Positions 39,909 to 53,669 of a DNA stretch of 64,000 bases are shown here, piece by piece. Source of the DNA: Xanthomonas sp. DAR 35659 (GTDB taxonomy: Bacteria; Pseudomonadota; Gammaproteobacteria; Xanthomonadales; Xanthomonadaceae). Made by a program: the position numbers and the translations under genes. The stretch spans positions 2,966,001-3,030,000 of the forward strand of contig NZ_CP162488.1 in the NCBI RefSeq assembly GCF_041242975.1, given 5' to 3'. The notes beneath the pieces are model-generated. The model was not told the DNA's origin, did no database searches, and saw only the letters and a list, made by a program, of their open reading frames with translations. Positions within the stretch are counted from its first letter, which is position 1; every line of letters begins with the position of its first letter.

Positions 39909-39964
39909 TGTAGGAGCGGCTTCAGCCGCGACCGGGCCTTATCTGTGAGATTCGGTCGCGGCTA
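39909..39964. repeat. REP-like pair, right half eroded
   Basis: A complete 24-bp unit at 39909-39932 followed by a truncated reverse copy (GTCGCGGCT at about 39955-39963). It sits between the cassette array and the end of the NlpD-type gene, 8 bp from that stop codon. Confidence 0.8.
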
Positions 39965-39972
39965 ACGCGGGG

Positions 39973-40761
39973 TTACTTCGGCGGCAGATACAGCAGCGGA
40001 TCGACCGGCTTGCCGTTGTAGCGGATCTCGAAGTGCAGCATGTCGCGCGCGGCGCCGCTGCGCCCCATCTCGGCGATCTGTTCGCCGGCCTTGACGTTCT
40101 GTCCTTCGTTGACCAGGCGCTTGCGGTTATGGCCGTAGGCCGACAGCCACTGCTCGTTGTGCTTGATGATGATCAGTTCGCCATAGCCCACCAGGCCGGC
40201 GCCCGAATACACCACCACGCCATCGGCGGCGGCACGCACCGCCTGGCCGCTGCTGCCGGCGATGTCCACGCCCTGCTTGGTGGTCTCGCCGACGACGAAG
40301 CGGCTGACCACCGCGCCATCGGCCGGCCAGCGCCAACTGAAGCCGCTGCTGACCGGCGCCGGCGCCGCGGCAACCGGCGGGCGCGTGGCCGTCGTGGCGC
40401 TCGGAGGGGACACGACGGTACCACCACTCGGCCGCGTGGCGACCGTGCCGCCACCCGGCGGATAGAGCTTGAGCGACTGCCCGGGATAGATCGTGTACGG
40501 CGGCGGCAGCCGGTTCCAGGCAGCCAGGTCCTGCGGCGCGATGTTGTTGGCACGGGCGATCGCGTACAGCGTATCGCCGCGGCGCACGGTGGCGCTGACC
40601 CCGGGCTTGGGCACCGACACGCGCGGCGTCGCCACCGCGGACTTGCCGGGCGCTCCGGGCGTGCGCACCACCGTGGCGCTGCTGCATGCCCCCAGGCCGG
40701 CCATCACCAGCAACCACACGCTGCCACGCAGGCCGTTACGCACCAACCGATCGACGCTCAT
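39973..40761 (-). CDS. nlpD: NlpD-type LysM/M23 lipoprotein
   Basis: A 262-residue lipoprotein with a lipobox Cys near residue 26 (AGLGACSS), one LysM domain at about 57-100 (VRRGDTLYAIARANNIAPQD) and a C-terminal M23 peptidase-like domain (from about 145). The usual zinc ligands are degenerate: HxxxD is replaced by QGVDIAG and HxH by HFEIR, so it is probably an amidase activator like E. coli NlpD/EnvC. The start overlaps the yqaA-type stop (ATGA). It ends the surE-pcm-yqaA-nlpD group. Confidence 0.88.
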   Translation of the reverse strand: MSVDRLVRNGLRGSVWLLVMAGLGACSSATVVRTPGAPGKSAVATPRVSVPKPGVSATVRRGDTLYAIARANNIAPQDLAAWNRLPPPYTIYPGQSLKLYPPGGGTVATRPSGGTVVSPPSATTATRPPVAAAPAPVSSGFSWRWPADGAVVSRFVVGETTKQGVDIAGSSGQAVRAAADGVVVYSGAGLVGYGELIIIKHNEQWLSAYGHNRKRLVNEGQNVKAGEQIAEMGRSGAARDMLHFEIRYNGKPVDPLLYLPPK

Positions 40762-41372
40762 CCGACCTTCGCTCTCCATATGACCCACACCACCAGCAGC
40801 GCCAGGATCGCCGTGGCGACCCAACCGAGCGGTTCGATCCAACGGCGCAACGCGGCTTCCGCGCGCGGGCCGCCGAGGCGGATCGCACCGGCCACCAGAT
40901 ACACGCGCTTGCCGCGCCCCACCACCATGCTCGCCAGGAACGGTAGCAGCGGGATTCCCACGATGCCTGAGGCCCAGGTAAATATCTTCAGCGGAATCGG
41001 CGTGAATCCGGCCAGCACCAGCAGCCAGAACGCGCGCCACGGCGACTCGGCGACGACCTCGCGCAGATGGTTCACCTGCGCATCGATCTTCTGCGTCCAG
41101 CCCAGCCACTCGATCAAGGGCTGCACCGCGGCGAAGGCGAAGTGGCCGAGCATGTAGCCGACCAGCGCACCGGCCAGCGACCCCATCAAGCTCAACGTGG
41201 CGAACCACAAGGCGCGCCGCGGCTGCGCCAGCGACATCGGCGCCAGCATCACCTCCGGCGGCACCGGGAACACGATCGCCTCGGCGAAGCTGAGCCCGGT
41301 CAGCAGCGCCGGCGCGCGCCGGTGGCGCGACCAGGCGATGGCGCGTTCGTACAGCGGCCCGAAAATCTTCAT
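40758..41372 (-). CDS. YqaA family membrane protein (VTT domain)
   Basis: A 204-residue inner-membrane protein of the VTT/DedA superfamily (YqaA branch). Signatures are SFAEAIVFPVPPEVMLAPM and AGFTPIPLKIFTWASGI. Its function is likely membrane homeostasis but is not established. It overlaps nlpD by 4 bases and lies 34 bp after pcm. Confidence 0.88.
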   Translation of the reverse strand: MKIFGPLYERAIAWSRHRRAPALLTGLSFAEAIVFPVPPEVMLAPMSLAQPRRALWFATLSLMGSLAGALVGYMLGHFAFAAVQPLIEWLGWTQKIDAQVNHLREVVAESPWRAFWLLVLAGFTPIPLKIFTWASGIVGIPLLPFLASMVVGRGKRVYLVAGAIRLGGPRAEAALRRWIEPLGWVATAILALLVVWVIWRAKVG

Positions 41373-41406
41373 TCCATCCAGCTCCGGTGGTTCGACCCAG
41401 GGTGAT

Positions 41407-42084
41407 TCAATCCAGCATGCCCGACAGCAACGGCACGAAGGTGACTGGCGCCAGGATGTCTTGTTCGATCTGCCCCTCGGCATCGCGACGCAGCCGCACC
41501 AGCGACTGCGAGGACGGGCCGCCCACCGGCGCCACCAGGCAACCGCCGGGCGCCAACTGCGCGACCAGCGCATCGACCAGCGCCGGCGCCGCGGCGGTGA
41601 CCACGATCGCGTCGTACGGGCCGTGCTCGGCCCAGCCGATGCGGCCATCGTCGTGTTTGCTGCGCACGTTCATGCCGAGCTGGCGCAAGCGCTTGCGTGC
41701 CTGCCGCAGCAGGTCGCCGATGCGCTCCACGGTGTAGACCTCCAGCCCCAGCGCGGCCAGGATCGCGGCCTGGTAGCCGGAGCCAGTCCCCACTTCCAGC
41801 ACCCTCTTCGGCGCCGCCGCGAGCACGGTCTCGGTCATCCGCGCCACCACCCACGGCTGCGAGATGGTCTGGCCGTGACCGATCGGCAGCGCGGTGTCCT
41901 CGTAGGCGCGCGAGGCCAGCGCTTCGTCGATGAACAGATGCCGCGGCACGGTGCGCACCGCGTTGAGCACGCTCTCGTCGCCGATGCCGGATTCGCGCAG
42001 GCGCGCGACCAGACGATCGCGCACCCGCTGCGAGGTCATGCCGATCCCGATCGCCTCCGGTTGCAGCCGCAGCCGCGGCGTCAT
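41407..42084 (-). CDS. pcm: Protein-L-isoaspartate O-methyltransferase
   Basis: A 225-residue SAM-dependent repair enzyme for isoaspartyl residues. SAM loop [16 protein letters not shown]; the family motif [15 protein letters not shown] is intact. It overlaps surE by 4 bases (ATGA), as in the widespread surE-pcm operon. Confidence 0.95.
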   Translation of the reverse strand: MTPRLRLQPEAIGIGMTSQRVRDRLVARLRESGIGDESVLNAVRTVPRHLFIDEALASRAYEDTALPIGHGQTISQPWVVARMTETVLAAAPKRVLEVGTGSGYQAAILAALGLEVYTVERIGDLLRQARKRLRQLGMNVRSKHDDGRIGWAEHGPYDAIVVTAAAPALVDALVAQLAPGGCLVAPVGGPSSQSLVRLRRDAEGQIEQDILAPVTFVPLLSGMLD

Positions 42085-42860
42085 GCCGGGTTGCCCAGTG
42101 CGGCGGTGAGGCCGCCGACCCAACTGGCGACCGTCTCCAGCGCCTGATAGCGGGTCAGGTCGACCTGGATCGGAGTGATCGAGATGAAGCCGGTGCGCAC
42201 CGCGTGGAAGTCGGTGCCGGGGCCGGCGTCCTGCTCGCGGCCGGCCGGGCCGATCCAGTACACGGTGCCGCCGCGCGGGTCCGGCTGCGGCAGGCACGGT
42301 TCGGAACGGTGGCGGTTGCCGAGCCGGGTGACCTCGAAGCCCTTGATCTCGCTCCAGGGCAGGTCCGGCACGTTGACGTTGAGGATGGTGTCGGCGGGCA
42401 GCGGATCGGCCTTGAGCTGCGCCACGATCTCCACCGCCGCGCGCGCGGCGGTCTGGAAGTGCCTGGGCTCGTGGTTGTGACTGACCAGCGACATCGCCAC
42501 CGCCGGCAGGCCGAGGAAGCGGCCTTCCATCGCCGCCGACACGGTGCCCGAATAGATCACGTCGTCGCCCAGATTGGCCGAGTTGTTGATCCCCGACACC
42601 ACCATGTCCGGCTCGCCCTCGAGCATGCCGGTGAGCGCCAGGTGCACGCAGTCGGTCGGCGTGCCGGCGACGCTGCAGGTATGCGGATCGATGCGCTTGA
42701 TCCGGATCGGCAGATCCAGGGTCAGCGAATTGCTCGCGCCGGAACGGTCGCGATCGGGCGCGACCACGGTGACCTCGTGGCCGGCGCCGCGCAACTGCTC
42801 GGCCAGCATGCGAATGCCGGGGGCATCGACGCCATCGTCGTTGGAAACCAGTACGCGCAT
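42081..42860 (-). CDS. surE: 5'/3'-nucleotidase SurE
   Basis: A 259-residue metal-dependent nucleotidase. The N-terminal [15 protein letters not shown] with the metal-binding Asp-Asp, and [19 protein letters not shown] are canonical. First gene of the surE-pcm-yqaA-nlpD group. Divergent from the Smr gene with 98 bp between. Confidence 0.96.
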   Translation of the reverse strand: MRVLVSNDDGVDAPGIRMLAEQLRGAGHEVTVVAPDRDRSGASNSLTLDLPIRIKRIDPHTCSVAGTPTDCVHLALTGMLEGEPDMVVSGINNSANLGDDVIYSGTVSAAMEGRFLGLPAVAMSLVSHNHEPRHFQTAARAAVEIVAQLKADPLPADTILNVNVPDLPWSEIKGFEVTRLGNRHRSEPCLPQPDPRGGTVYWIGPAGREQDAGPGTDFHAVRTGFISITPIQVDLTRYQALETVASWVGGLTAALGNPA

Positions 42861-42958
42861 GGTGCTCCTCGGAAAACCCCGGGCATGATACCGGATGCGT
42901 CCGGCCAGGTCGCCGACAGCGCGCTTGCGTGATCGCGTCGGCAGGTTAGGCTGTGCGC

Positions 42959-43492
42959 ATGTCGCAGCCCGAAGACGAAGATCCCGCCGCCCTGTTCCGC
43001 GCGGCGATCGGCGCGGTCACGCCGCTCAATGCGACGCCACCGGCCAATGCCAAGCCACGGCCGAAGCCGCGCGCGCGCATGGCCGAGCGCGACGAGGCCG
43101 AGGCGCAGAGCGAGTTCCAACGCCTGCTGCGCGACGGCGCGCCGCTGGAAGCCGGCGACGTGGCCAGCTACCGCCGCGAGAGCGTGCCGGCGCGCGTGTT
43201 CCAGCGCCTGCGCCGCGGCCAGTTCTCGGCGCAGGACGAACTGGATCTGCACGGCGCCAACGCGGCGCAGGCCGAGGCGCTGCTGCGCCAGTTCATCGCC
43301 GAGGCGCATGCGCACGAGTACGGCTGCGTGCGCATCGTGCACGGCAAGGGCCTGCAGTCCGGCGGCGTGCCGATGTTGAAGAATCTGGTCGATCGCCTGC
43401 TGCGCCAGCGCAACGACGTGCTGGCGTTCCATTCGGCGCCGACCGCACAGGGCGGCACCGGGGCGATGCTGGTGCTGCTGGCGCGGCGCTGA
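42959..43492 (+). CDS. Smr domain protein
   Basis: A 177-residue protein with a C-terminal Smr domain (from about residue 92), marked by [16 protein letters not shown] and [13 protein letters not shown]. Smr domains nick DNA or RNA; E. coli SmrB cleaves mRNA at collided ribosomes. The N-terminal part is a charged linker. I start at the ATG at 42959; a GTG two codons upstream is also open. It is on the opposite strand to both neighbours, placed between surE and truD, genes that are adjacent in E. coli. Confidence 0.9.
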   Translation: MSQPEDEDPAALFRAAIGAVTPLNATPPANAKPRPKPRARMAERDEAEAQSEFQRLLRDGAPLEAGDVASYRRESVPARVFQRLRRGQFSAQDELDLHGANAAQAEALLRQFIAEAHAHEYGCVRIVHGKGLQSGGVPMLKNLVDRLLRQRNDVLAFHSAPTAQGGTGAMLVLLARR

Positions 43493-43508
43493 CCCGGCGC
43501 CGCGCGGC

Positions 43509-44573
43509 TCATTCCTGCGCCGCGGGCTCGGCCTGCATGCCCTGCCCCGCATCGGCGACCTCGCCCAACTCGTGCAGCAATGCGGTGGCGTAGCTGCCGG
43601 GCGGCAACGTGAAGCACAGTTCCAGCGCGGTGGCGTCCGCGTCCAGCCAGCGCCATTGCAGCGCGCCGGCGCGCAAGCGAGTGGCGCGCCGTTCCTGCTT
43701 CAGCCCTTCGCGCTCCAGACCCTCGCGCAGGCGCAGCGCGACCGCGTCATCCAGCGCGGCCAGTTCCAGCGCGCGTGCCGCCTCGGCGCTGCGCAGTTCG
43801 CCGGCGCCCCACAACGGCGCGGACGGATGGATGTCGAAGCGCTGCAGGCGTTCGGCAAGCGCCTGCGACCATGGCTCCGGGCCGAACACGCTGCGGCTGC
43901 CGTCGAGCATCCACACCTCGCCCTCCAGCGCGCTGTCCCAGTTGCCGGCGGCCACGCGCGCGGCCAGCACCCGGTTGAACAGTTCGGAACGCGCGGCCGA
44001 CAGCAGCAGCGAGCGCTGCTCGCGGCGCACCCGGCGCCCGCCGAACATCGCCAGCGCAGCGCCGACATTGCCGCCATCGCGGCCGAAGCGCTGCTCGCCG
44101 AACCAGTTGGGGATGCCGCGCGCGGCGATCTGCGCCAACTGCGCCTCGATCGCCGTGCGCTCGCCGCGCACCTCGCGCAACACCAGCACGAAGCCGTTGC
44201 CGGCCAGAGCGCCGCGCGGCAGCTTGCGGTTGTGCCAGTGCGCTTCCAGTACCTGCAATTCTTCGCTGTGCAACGCTTCCAGCGCCGGCGCCACGCGCTT
44301 GGGCAAATGCACCGAGAATCGCTGGGTGGTGACCGCATGCCGGTCCTTCATGCCCGCATAGCCGATCGCCATCTCCGCCACGCCGGCCCAGTGCGCCAGG
44401 CGGCGCGCGGCGAAGGCGGTGTTCATGCCGCGCTTGCGCACCGTCAGCAACAGGTGCTCGCCCTCGCCGGTGGGCGCGAACGCGGGCAGTTCGTCGACCT
44501 GAAAGTCCTCGGCCACGCTGCGCATGCGCGCCTGCAGCGGCGCGGCACCGAACGCGCGCGGCAGATCGCTCAC
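43509..44573 (-). CDS. truD: tRNA pseudouridine(13) synthase
   Basis: A 354-residue pseudouridine synthase acting on U13 of tRNA-Glu. The catalytic Asp is in [14 protein letters not shown], and the [15 protein letters not shown] motif is present. It uses a GTG start that overlaps the ispF stop (GTGA). Confidence 0.94.
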   Translation of the reverse strand: MSDLPRAFGAAPLQARMRSVAEDFQVDELPAFAPTGEGEHLLLTVRKRGMNTAFAARRLAHWAGVAEMAIGYAGMKDRHAVTTQRFSVHLPKRVAPALEALHSEELQVLEAHWHNRKLPRGALAGNGFVLVLREVRGERTAIEAQLAQIAARGIPNWFGEQRFGRDGGNVGAALAMFGGRRVRREQRSLLLSAARSELFNRVLAARVAAGNWDSALEGEVWMLDGSRSVFGPEPWSQALAERLQRFDIHPSAPLWGAGELRSAEAARALELAALDDAVALRLREGLEREGLKQERRATRLRAGALQWRWLDADATALELCFTLPPGSYATALLHELGEVADAGQGMQAEPAAQE

Positions 44574-45073
44574 AGCGCCACCAACAACGCCGCGGCCTGC
44601 GCCGCGATGCCCTCGCCGCGCCCGGTGAAGCCGAGCTTCTCGCTGGTGGTGGCCTTGACGCTGACGCAGTCCAGCTCGATCTGCAGCAGCGCCGCCAGGC
44701 GTTCGCGCATCGCCTGCGCATGCGGGCCGACCTTGGGCCGCTCGCAGATCACGGTGACGTCGACGTTGCCCGGGCGCCAGCCCCGCGCGCGCAGCAGGCC
44801 CACGCAGTGATCGAGGAACTGCGCGCTGTCGGCGCCTTTCCAGCGCGGATCGGACGGCGGGAAATGCTGGCCGATGTCGCCCAGCGCCAGCGCGCCGAGC
44901 AGCGCGTCGCACAGCGCGTGGATCACCACGTCGCCATCGCTGTGGGCGAGTACGCCGCGGTCGTGCGCCACGCGCACCCCACCGAGCATGAGGTGGTCGC
45001 CGTCGCCGAAGGCGTGCACGTCGTAGCCCTGGCCGATGCGGAACGGAAGCGGAGAAGCGGAAGTGTGTGACAT
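44570..45073 (-). CDS. ispF: 2-C-methyl-D-erythritol 2,4-cyclodiphosphate synthase
   Basis: A 167-residue MEP-pathway enzyme of isoprenoid synthesis. Metal-binding DVHAF and the [18 protein letters not shown] motif are canonical, as is the C-terminal [20 protein letters not shown] lies 9 nt before the start at 45073. It lies 40 bp after an unknown gene and overlaps truD by 4 bases. Confidence 0.96.
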   Translation of the reverse strand: MSHTSASPLPFRIGQGYDVHAFGDGDHLMLGGVRVAHDRGVLAHSDGDVVIHALCDALLGALALGDIGQHFPPSDPRWKGADSAQFLDHCVGLLRARGWRPGNVDVTVICERPKVGPHAQAMRERLAALLQIELDCVSVKATTSEKLGFTGRGEGIAAQAAALLVAL

Positions 45074-45113
45074 GGCGTTCCTGTTGAAATGAGCGGCGCG
45101 GGTCGGGGGGCGG

Positions 45114-45581
45114 TCAGGCGCCGGCGTGCAGCGCGCGCGCGTACACCGGCAGGGCCTCGGACGTGGGCATGGCGTCGTCGGGATCGGCGGCGCCCCAGTG
45201 CGGAGCGAGCCAGTCGGCATGCACGGCGCGTTCGACGATCTCCCGCAGCGGCACGTGCCTCACCGGGCCGGCGAACGGCAGGCGGCCATGCGCCGACGAC
45301 ACCAGGCTGAAACGCAATTGCCGCGCCTGCCCGTCGTGCCAGCAATAGAAGGTCATCGCCGGCAAGGCCTGCGCGCGCAGCTTGGCCTGGCGGCTGTCCG
45401 CGACCGCCCCGACGAACCACACCACGCTCTCCGCATCGAGCCCGGCCTGCTGATCCTCGCGCGGCGAGAACGCCCACAGATTGGACCGGGCTTCATGCAG
45501 CATGTCCTCGCCATCGATCACGATCGCATCGTCCGCCGCCTGTTGCAGCCAGGCGTGCGCCAGCGAACCCTCGAACCGCAT
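45114..45581 (-). CDS. Conserved hypothetical protein between ispD and ispF
   Basis: A 155-residue soluble protein I do not recognise. It is mixed alpha/beta with no signal peptide; one Cys and four Trp are spread over it. The segments [20 protein letters not shown] and [20 protein letters not shown] look structured. The start overlaps the ispD stop by one base (TGATG), and ispF follows, so it is embedded in the isoprenoid operon and probably co-translated with ispD. Function unknown. Confidence 0.75.
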   Translation of the reverse strand: MRFEGSLAHAWLQQAADDAIVIDGEDMLHEARSNLWAFSPREDQQAGLDAESVVWFVGAVADSRQAKLRAQALPAMTFYCWHDGQARQLRFSLVSSAHGRLPFAGPVRHVPLREIVERAVHADWLAPHWGAADPDDAMPTSEALPVYARALHAGA

Positions 45582-46279
45582 CAGCCACCCTGCCGCTGGA
45601 ACAGTTCGAACTCGAAGCGGGCCAGATCGGCCGGCGTGGTGACCTTGAAGTTGTCTTCGGCGCCCTCGACCAGCAGCGGCCGCAGGCCGAGCAGTTCCAT
45701 CGCCATCGCGTCGTCGGTGACTTCGACGCCGGCGGCGGCGGCCTGTTCCAGCGCGCGGGTCAACTGCAGGCGCCGGAACAGTTGCGGGGTCAGCGCGCGC
45801 CACAGCCGCTCGCGCGGCTCGGTGGCGTCGATGCCGCCGTCGTCGCCGGCGCGCTTGAGCGTGTCGCGCACCGGCGCGGCCAGGATCGCGCCGACCGGAT
45901 CGCCGCGGCCGGTTTCCAGCAACCGATCCAGATCGGCCAACGCCAGGTTCGGGCGCGCCGCATCGTGCACCAGCACGAAGTCGTCGGCCTTGACCGCATC
46001 CGGCAAGGCCTCCAGCGCGGCCAACACCGAGCCGGCGCGGCTGGCGCCGCCGATGCAGGTCAGCACCGGCTTGCCCGCCAGCTCGGTCCAGCCGGGCCAG
46101 TCCGCGTCGTCGGCGCCGAGCGCGATCATCGCGCCCGCCACCGTCGGATGCGCCAGCAAGGCGTGCAAGGCATGTTCGATCAGCGGCCGCCCGCCGGCGT
46201 GCAGATACTGCTTGGGCACGGCCGCGCCGAAGCGGGTACCGCGCCCGGCGGCCGGGACCACCGCCCACACCGCGCCCAT
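45581..46279 (-). CDS. ispD: 2-C-methyl-D-erythritol 4-phosphate cytidylyltransferase
   Basis: A 232-residue nucleotidyltransferase of the MEP pathway. The N-terminal [18 protein letters not shown] is the CTP-binding signature, with [10 protein letters not shown] and [15 protein letters not shown] later. It overlaps ftsB by one base and the next gene by one base. Confidence 0.96.
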   Translation of the reverse strand: MGAVWAVVPAAGRGTRFGAAVPKQYLHAGGRPLIEHALHALLAHPTVAGAMIALGADDADWPGWTELAGKPVLTCIGGASRAGSVLAALEALPDAVKADDFVLVHDAARPNLALADLDRLLETGRGDPVGAILAAPVRDTLKRAGDDGGIDATEPRERLWRALTPQLFRRLQLTRALEQAAAAGVEVTDDAMAMELLGLRPLLVEGAEDNFKVTTPADLARFEFELFQRQGG

Positions 46280-46641
46280 CAGGGCTGCTCGCCGGGCGCG
46301 GCCGGCGCCTGCTGCGGCGCTGCGCCATCGGCCGGAGCCGCCGCCGGCGGTGCCACCGGCGCATCCTCGACGACGCGGTAGAACTTCTCGCCCGGTTTGA
46401 TCATGCCCAGCTCGCTGCGTGCGCGTTCCTCGATCGCCGCCTCGCCGTCCTTGAGGTCCTTGACCTCGGCGGCGAGCGCGGCATTGCGTTGCTGCAGACC
46501 TTCGTTGTCGCGCTTCTGGTGCTGGACCTGGCTCTCGAGCACCAGCACCTCGCCGGAATTGCCCGGACCGAACCAGAAGCGGTACTGCAGCCACGCCAGC
46601 AATCCCGCCAGCACCAGCAGCAGCCAGCGCCAGTTGCGCAC
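46279..46641 (-). CDS. ftsB: Cell division protein FtsB
   Basis: A 120-residue bitopic membrane protein of the FtsQLB division complex: one transmembrane helix at residues 4-22, then a coiled coil (about 30-75) and the family [14 protein letters not shown] motif. A Pro/Ala-rich tail of about 30 residues is an extension over E. coli FtsB. It lies 3 bp after eno. Confidence 0.94.
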   Translation of the reverse strand: MRNWRWLLLVLAGLLAWLQYRFWFGPGNSGEVLVLESQVQHQKRDNEGLQQRNAALAAEVKDLKDGEAAIEERARSELGMIKPGEKFYRVVEDAPVAPPAAAPADGAAPQQAPAAPGEQP

Positions 46642-46644
46642 GGC

Positions 46645-47988
<1,344 letters not shown>

Positions 47989-48024
47989 TTATCCCCGGCC
48001 GCCCGTTGCTTGCCAAATGCGGCC

Positions 48025-48369
48025 TCAGCCGAGGCCCGACGGAATCCCGCCCAGGAACAGCAGGATCAGGATCAGCATGGCCAGCAGCAGGCCGCCGGCG
48101 ATGCCGGCCAGGACGCGGCCGCGGCGCAGCGCCCAGCCCAGGGCCGCGGCGATCAGCGTGCCCAGCGCGGCGCCCGCCAGCACCAGCAGGCCGCCGACGA
48201 TCCAGGGCTGCATGGCCAGGATGCCGTGGTTGCCGTCGCCCGGCGCGCCGATCGCGCGCGTGAAGGCGAACAGCACCACGCCCAACGCCGCCCAGGCCAG
48301 CAGCGACAGCAGCAGCGCGCACAGCCCCCAGGCCTGGGCGCGGATTTGGCCGCCCGCGCTCATCGCCAT
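48025..48369 (-). CDS. Small membrane protein between kdsA and eno
   Basis: A 114-residue protein with three predicted hydrophobic helices (around residues 12-36, 52-78 and 86-108). No family recognised. Starts at an ATG at 48369 or two codons later. Same strand as kdsA and eno, with 79 and 87 bp gaps. Might be a cell-envelope accessory, but this is only a guess from context. Confidence 0.7.
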   Translation of the reverse strand: MAMSAGGQIRAQAWGLCALLLSLLAWAALGVVLFAFTRAIGAPGDGNHGILAMQPWIVGGLLVLAGAALGTLIAAALGWALRRGRVLAGIAGGLLLAMLILILLFLGGIPSGLG

Positions 48370-48448
48370 CGTCCCGCAACGCAGGCAGGCGCCCGCCAGG
48401 GCGATGCTCGCCAGGCGTGGCCCGAACGTCGCGGCGGCGGCCGGTACC

Positions 48449-49279
48449 TCACGCGAAGCGCGAGAACCCGTGCTTCTTGGTCACCGCGTCCAGCTCCATC
48501 AGCGTTTCCAGCAGCGCCTCCATCTGGTCCAGCGGCCAGGCATTGGGGCCGTCGGACAGGGCCTTGGACGGATCCGGATGGGTCTCGGCGAACACGCCGG
48601 CGACGCCGACCGCGACCGCCGCGCGCGCCAGCACCGGCACGAACTCGCGCTGGCCGCCGGAACTGCCGCCCTGCCCGCCCGGCAACTGCACCGAATGGGT
48701 GGCGTCGAACACCACCGGGCAGCCAGTCTCGCGCATCACGCTCAGCGAGCGCATGTCGCTGACCAGGTTGTTGTAGCCGAAGCTGGCGCCGCGTTCGCAG
48801 ACCATGATCTGCTCGTTGCCGGTGGACTTGGCCTTGTCCACCACCGGCTTCATGTCCCACGGCGACAGGAACTGGCCCTTCTTGATGTTGACCGGCTTGC
48901 CGGCGGCGCACACGTTCTTGATGAAGTCGGTCTGCCGCACCAGGAACGCCGGGGTCTGCAGCACGTCGACCACCGCGGCCACCTCGTGCATCGGCGTGTA
49001 CTCGTGGACGTCGGTCAGCACCGGCACGCCGATCTGCCGCTTCACCGCTTCCAGCACCTTGAGCCCTTCTTCCAGGCCGGGGCCGCGGAAGCTGGTGCCG
49101 GAGGTACGGTTGGCCTTGTCGAAGCTGGACTTGAAGATGAAGTTGATCCCGAGCCTGCCGGTGATCTCCTTGAGCCTGCCGGCCACATCCAACTGCAGTT
49201 GCATCGACTCGATCACGCACGGACCGGCGATCAGGAACAACGGCTGGTCCAGGCCGGCTTCGAATCCACAGAGCTTCAT
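48449..49279 (-). CDS. kdsA: 3-deoxy-8-phosphooctulonate synthase
   Basis: A 276-residue enzyme making KDO-8-phosphate for lipopolysaccharide. [24 protein letters not shown] and the [11 protein letters not shown] motifs are canonical. Overlaps the preceding small membrane protein gene by 4 bases. Confidence 0.97.
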   Translation of the reverse strand: MKLCGFEAGLDQPLFLIAGPCVIESMQLQLDVAGRLKEITGRLGINFIFKSSFDKANRTSGTSFRGPGLEEGLKVLEAVKRQIGVPVLTDVHEYTPMHEVAAVVDVLQTPAFLVRQTDFIKNVCAAGKPVNIKKGQFLSPWDMKPVVDKAKSTGNEQIMVCERGASFGYNNLVSDMRSLSVMRETGCPVVFDATHSVQLPGGQGGSSGGQREFVPVLARAAVAVGVAGVFAETHPDPSKALSDGPNAWPLDQMEALLETLMELDAVTKKHGFSRFA

Positions 49280-49556
49280 GTCGTCATCCTATGTTTGAGC
49301 AAATGCACGAGGCCGCCAAGCAGCAGAAGCGGCGTGCCAGCCAGAAAAAGCGCGGACGCGGCGCGACGGGCGGCGACCACGGTCACGGCGACGTAATAGC
49401 CGTCGCCGATCTCGGGCTTCGCGAACACCCCGCCCATCGGCACATACCGCACCAGCATCCCGAGCCAGAACGCCGCCGCGGCCAGCGCCACCAGCAACAG
49501 CCCCAGCACGACCACGCGCTCGCGGAGCGTGCCGAACCGCGTGGTCGGCGCGGGCA

Positions 49557-49557
<1 letters not shown>
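49276..49557 (-). CDS. Small membrane protein between pyrG and kdsA
   Basis: A 93-residue protein with two predicted helices (about 15-38 and 62-88) and no family I recognise. Its start overlaps the pyrG stop by one base (TAATG) and its stop overlaps the kdsA start by 4 bases, so it is surely co-transcribed with both. Confidence 0.75.
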
Positions 49558-51613
<2,056 letters not shown>

Positions 51614-51779
51614 GGCGTACTCCTGTGTGGGGCGCAACGACAATGGGGACGCCGTCGCGGTTTTTCCAGGCCAAAGCCTAGCGCGCCGCCACGGCACCGG
51701 CCCTGAACACCGGCGACGTGCAAAAAACCGCCGCAGACCGCACACTTCCGGATCTGCTTCGCGCCACCTGTTGAGACGC

Positions 51780-53669
51780 ATGAATACCCGCTACAACGCC
51801 GCCGACATCGAAGTTCTCTCTGGCCTGGACCCGGTCAAGCGCCGGCCCGGCATGTACACCGACACCGCCCGCCCCAACCACCTGGCGCAGGAAGTCATCG
51901 ACAACGCCGTGGACGAGGCGCTGGCCGGCCACGCGCGGCACATCGAGGTGACCCTGTACAAGGACGGCAGCTGCGAGGTGGCCGACGACGGCCGCGGCAT
52001 GCCGGTGGACATCCATCCGGAGGAGAAGATCTCCGGCGTGGAACTGATCCTCACCCGCCTGCACGCCGGCGGCAAGTTCAGCGACCGCAACTACACCTTC
52101 AGCGGCGGCCTGCACGGCGTGGGCGTCAGTGTGGTCAACGCGCTGTCCAAGCAGGTGGAACTGTTCATCAAGCGCGACGGCAGCGAGTACCGGATGGCCT
52201 TCGCCGACGGCTTCCCCGCCTCCAAGCTGGAGACCGTCGGCAGCGTCGGCAAGAAGAACACCGGCACGCGCCTGCGCTTCTGGCCCGACCCCAAGTATTT
52301 CGACACGCCCAAGTTCGCGGTGCGCGCTCTGCGCCACCTGCTGCGCGCCAAGGCGGTGCTGTGCCCCGGCCTGACCGTGAAGCTACACGACGAGGCCACC
52401 GGCGAGCAGGACACCTGGTTCTTCGAGGATGGACTGCGCGACTACCTCAAGGGCGAACTGGCCGAGCGCGAACTGCTGCCGGCCGACCTGTTCGTCGGCA
52501 ACCTGAAGAAGGACCGCGAGATCGTGGACTGGGCGGTGGCCTGGGTCGCCGACGGCGAGCTGGTACAGGAGAGCTACGTCAACCTGATCCCCACCGCGCA
52601 GCACGGCACCCACGTCAACGGCCTGCGCAGCGGCTTCACCGACGCGCTGCGCGAGTTCTGCGACTTCCGCAACCTGTTGCCGCGCGGCGTGAAGCTGGCG
52701 CCGGAAGACGTGTGGGACCGGGTCGCCTTCGTGCTGTCGCTGAAGATGACCGACCCGCAGTTCAGCGGCCAGACCAAGGAACGCCTGTCCTCGCGCCAGG
52801 CCGCCGGCTTCATCGAAGGCGCCGCGCACGACGCCTTCAGCCTGTGGCTGAACCAGAACGTGGAGACCGGCACGCGCATCGCGCAGATCGCGATCGACCG
52901 CGCCAGCGCGCGCCTCAAGACCGAAAAGCAGATCACCCGCAAGAAGGTCACCTCCGGACCGGCGCTGCCCGGCAAGCTTGCCGACTGCATCAGCCAGGAC
53001 CTGTCGCGCACCGAACTGTTCCTGGTCGAGGGCGACTCGGCCGGCGGCAGCGCCAAGCAGGCCCGCGACAAGGACTTCCAGGCGATCCTGCCGTTGCGCG
53101 GCAAGATCCTCAACACCTGGGAAGTGGCCTCCGGCAGCGTGCTGGCCTCGGAGGAAGTGCACAACCTGGCGATCGCGATCGGCTGCGACCCGGGCAAGGA
53201 CGACATCGACGGCCTGCGCTACGGCAAGGTGGTGATCCTGGCCGACGCCGACTCCGACGGCCTGCACATCGCCACCCTGCTGACCGCGCTGTTCCTGCGC
53301 CACTTCCCGGCGCTGGTCCGCGCCGGCCACGTGTTCGTGGCGATGCCGCCGCTGTTCCGCGTGGACGTGGGCAAGCAGGTGTTCTACGCGCTGGACGAGG
53401 AAGAGAAGCGCTCGCTGCTGGAGAAGATCGCGCGCGAGAAGCTCAAGGGCCAGGTCAGCGTGACCCGCTTCAAGGGCCTGGGCGAAATGAACCCGCAGCA
53501 GTTGCGCGAGTCCACCATCCACCCGGACACGCGGCGGCTGGTGCAGTTGACCATCGACGAAGGCGACGAGACCCGCTCGCTGATGGACATGCTGCTGGCC
53601 AAGAAGCGCGCGGGCGACCGCAAGCAATGGCTGGAGACCAAGGGCGACCTCGCTTCGCTGGAAGTCTGA
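51780..53669 (+). CDS. parE: DNA topoisomerase IV subunit B
   Basis: A 629-residue ATPase subunit of topoisomerase IV, which unlinks daughter chromosomes. GHKL motifs are in VIDNAVDEALAGH, DDGRGMPVD and GGLHGVGVSVVNALS; TOPRIM motifs are LVEGDSAGGSAKQARD and ILADADSDGLH. About 630 residues fits ParE rather than GyrB, which is longer in gammaproteobacteria. The ATG at 51780 is the family start. Confidence 0.95.
   Translation: MNTRYNAADIEVLSGLDPVKRRPGMYTDTARPNHLAQEVIDNAVDEALAGHARHIEVTLYKDGSCEVADDGRGMPVDIHPEEKISGVELILTRLHAGGKFSDRNYTFSGGLHGVGVSVVNALSKQVELFIKRDGSEYRMAFADGFPASKLETVGSVGKKNTGTRLRFWPDPKYFDTPKFAVRALRHLLRAKAVLCPGLTVKLHDEATGEQDTWFFEDGLRDYLKGELAERELLPADLFVGNLKKDREIVDWAVAWVADGELVQESYVNLIPTAQHGTHVNGLRSGFTDALREFCDFRNLLPRGVKLAPEDVWDRVAFVLSLKMTDPQFSGQTKERLSSRQAAGFIEGAAHDAFSLWLNQNVETGTRIAQIAIDRASARLKTEKQITRKKVTSGPALPGKLADCISQDLSRTELFLVEGDSAGGSAKQARDKDFQAILPLRGKILNTWEVASGSVLASEEVHNLAIAIGCDPGKDDIDGLRYGKVVILADADSDGLHIATLLTALFLRHFPALVRAGHVFVAMPPLFRVDVGKQVFYALDEEEKRSLLEKIAREKLKGQVSVTRFKGLGEMNPQQLRESTIHPDTRRLVQLTIDEGDETRSLMDMLLAKKRAGDRKQWLETKGDLASLEV

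Noticed and set aside
39973..40761. Active M23 zinc endopeptidase
   Set aside because: The usual zinc-binding HxxxD and HxH motifs are replaced (QGVDIAG and HFEIR), so an amidase-activator role of the NlpD type is more likely.
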